Assembly: GCF_043290135.1 (NCBI RefSeq)
Contig: NC_134705.1
Span: 39,484,771-39,548,770, forward strand
Direction: 5' to 3'
Origin: Rhipicephalus microplus
Lineage: Eukaryota; Arthropoda; Arachnida; Ixodida; Ixodidae
DNA: 64,000 bases
Both the position numbers and the translations under genes were made by a program. Of this stretch, positions 62,400-64,000 are shown in pieces (the stretch's first letter is position 1; each line of letters begins with the position of its first letter). Below the pieces are notes generated by a model. It worked only from the letters and a program-made list of their open reading frames with translations. It was not told the DNA's origin and did not search any database.

Positions 62400-64000
62400 G
62401 TAACTTTAATAAGAGTACAAAATATGCCGGCATACGCAAATACGACGCGAAGAATTGCATGTTGCTCACCTTGTCTGTTGTTAGTTAGACCATTTATTCT
62501 GTTTTCAAGTATTGTTGAATTAGATTTGCTTAAGTAACTTGTGAAGGAACGTAGACGGATAAAAAATTTCAATGAGAAAGTTGTAGATCGGTTTGCAAAA
62601 CGTCCGAAGTGATAGTTTTGAACTTTATATCTATTATGTATAAGTGTTTTTCTGCTAATTACAAATGTCCGAAAGATACAAAAAATACCACGTAACCAAC
62701 CCCCTCTCGCGTCAGTGCACATGATGATTCTAGTGCTCCAAACATTTCGCGTACGAACGACACGCTTTCCTTGCACCGGTTTCTGACAGCGATAAGCAGT
62801 CACAGTGGTTATCGTTTTTTGACCGATAGCAAAACCTGTTCATCGTAAAGCCACCACCATCGTTCCAGCCCTGGTTTTAACAGAAATTGTAACATAGGTT
62901 GTTCCATCAAATATTAGCTAAAAACAATATTTAAAATAACTGTTCAGTGCAAATAATTCACACAGAAGTAATCTACGACTAAGAATACCAGTACGCAGTT
63001 TTTGTAACTTTATTTCTTAATATACCACGTCAAACTATTTATTTTTCAGTTCAGCTTTTCAAGTTACTACTGTTCAGTAATGCAGCCCAAACTAGGAGGC
63101 GACTTCAGCAAGGCTCTAAGGGGCATAGGGCTGGCCAGGGCAGCAGAGGTGAGGCGATGATTCAGAGGCTGCCGCAGGAGATGAGGCAATGACTGTGAGC
63201 TGCCCAGGGTCCTGAAATCAGCGATTGGGCAGGAAACCAACCATCACAGGCTGTCGCAGATACCTGCTCTGAGGGACAGCAGCGATCGGGCTGCAAATCT
63301 ATGAACACAACTGTGAAGTGCCTTTCCTAACCTCCATCGAGGTCAAAAAACTTCAACAACCACGTCTTGATGAAACGCTGAGCTTTTTCAGACACCTGCA
63401 TAAGTGAATGGAAACAAACACCTCAAAATAAGTTATAAGCAGTGCAGTATAACATATATGCAAGCTAAAACAATAAAAAACAATTACAGCAGACGTTATG
63501 TTGTACTATTCAGATCAAATGCCATGTGGCGATTATAAAAATAAATGAACAAATCTTCGACACTCGTTGTGCAAAAAAATCTGCCACAGACGAAAATATT
63601 TAGGAATAGGTTTCAATGAAAGTTGAATAAAACAAGCTTGTTTGTCTAATTTACAAATAAACACAAGGTATTTCACGATTTCTAAACATGACTTACAGGG
63701 CTGTTAGCCAGGTGAATTAGTCTGCAGCTATAGCTTATGGCTGTATAAATTTATAACAGTACAAGACAAACAACCGCACTAACTTTCAACTCTAAATTGT
63801 TCTTGGGCACACATCAGCTAATTTTACACAAGAGGATGACTGACCACCAGATAGACCACAAAAGATGAAAAAATCTATGCAAACCCAATTTCAGCACTAA
63901 CACATTTGGATCATTACAAGGCTCCTGTATTAATTTTAAATTGGTATCTCCGAATGCTATGAATGATGTGCTAATGTGGTTTCCTAAGTAGTTGTTTTCG
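62400..64000. other. No recognised gene
   Basis: One 135-codon minus frame (62396-62803) has no known motif. A GC-richer block with CAGGCTG/GCAGAGG-type words (63080-63300) is not coding in any long frame. The rest is AT-rich. Confidence 0.4.

Noticed and set aside
1..64000. CRISPR arrays, operons or phage-like systems
   Set aside because: No spaced direct repeats, no ribosome-binding sites and no prokaryotic gene packing; splice sites, SINEs and LINEs show a eukaryotic nuclear genome.

Overview
This window looks like nuclear DNA from an arthropod, most probably a hard (ixodid) tick. It holds no operons, ribosome-binding sites, CRISPR arrays or other prokaryotic features. The only convincing host gene is a two-exon cytosolic sulfotransferase of the type expanded in ticks. 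Nearly everything else is transposable-element sequence: Ty3/Gypsy, BEL/Pao, I-type and Jockey/CR1-type LINEs, Penelope-like elements and tRNA-derived SINEs. The species assignment is an inference from family resemblance; no search was run.

Layout. 1-2.5 kb: 5' flank. 2.5-22.4 kb: the sulfotransferase gene (exon 1 at 2521-2763, exon 2 at 21681-22400, poly(A) signal near 22556). Its 18.9-kb intron holds a tRNA-derived SINE, two hammerhead-like motifs, Gypsy A (minus strand, LTR remnants against (TA)n tracts, a Jockey/CR1-type LINE inserted between gag and protease), a 0.4-kb inverted repeat, the internally deleted Gypsy B, and LINE remnants. 23.7-30.4 kb: Gypsy C interrupted by a CpG-rich tandem repeat, a solo LTR, then a BEL/Pao-like element reduced to LTRs plus gag. 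31-38.7 kb: an I-type LINE on the minus strand, split by the best-preserved element here, a 4.25-kb Mag-like Gypsy with 189-bp LTRs and a short target duplication. 39-39.6 kb: a large foldback. 39.7-44.9 kb: LINE ORF1 piece, Gypsy E, Penelope-like element 1 inside inverted repeats, and the tail of Gypsy F. 44.9-49 kb: mostly unassigned, with a long (TA)n tract and a foldback MITE-like element. 49-58.2 kb: SINE, second I-type LINE, Gypsy G, small fragments, and Gypsy H (both LTRs, carrying a SINE with a 14-bp target duplication). 58.6-60.3 kb: Gypsy I. 60.65-62.4 kb: Penelope-like element 2 with a long inverted copy of its own 3' end, the right arm split by another SINE. 62.4-64 kb: nothing recognised.

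None of the transposons looks autonomous: each shows stops, frameshifts or deletions, although several keep catalytic motifs. The order of events can be read from nesting: Mag-like Gypsy into I-LINE, SINEs into Gypsy G, Gypsy H, BEL and PLE-2, and LINE into Gypsy A. The strongest biological point is that the sulfotransferase has an intact reading frame but has lost or changed residues in all three cofactor (PAPS)-binding motifs, suggesting an atypical or non-catalytic family member.
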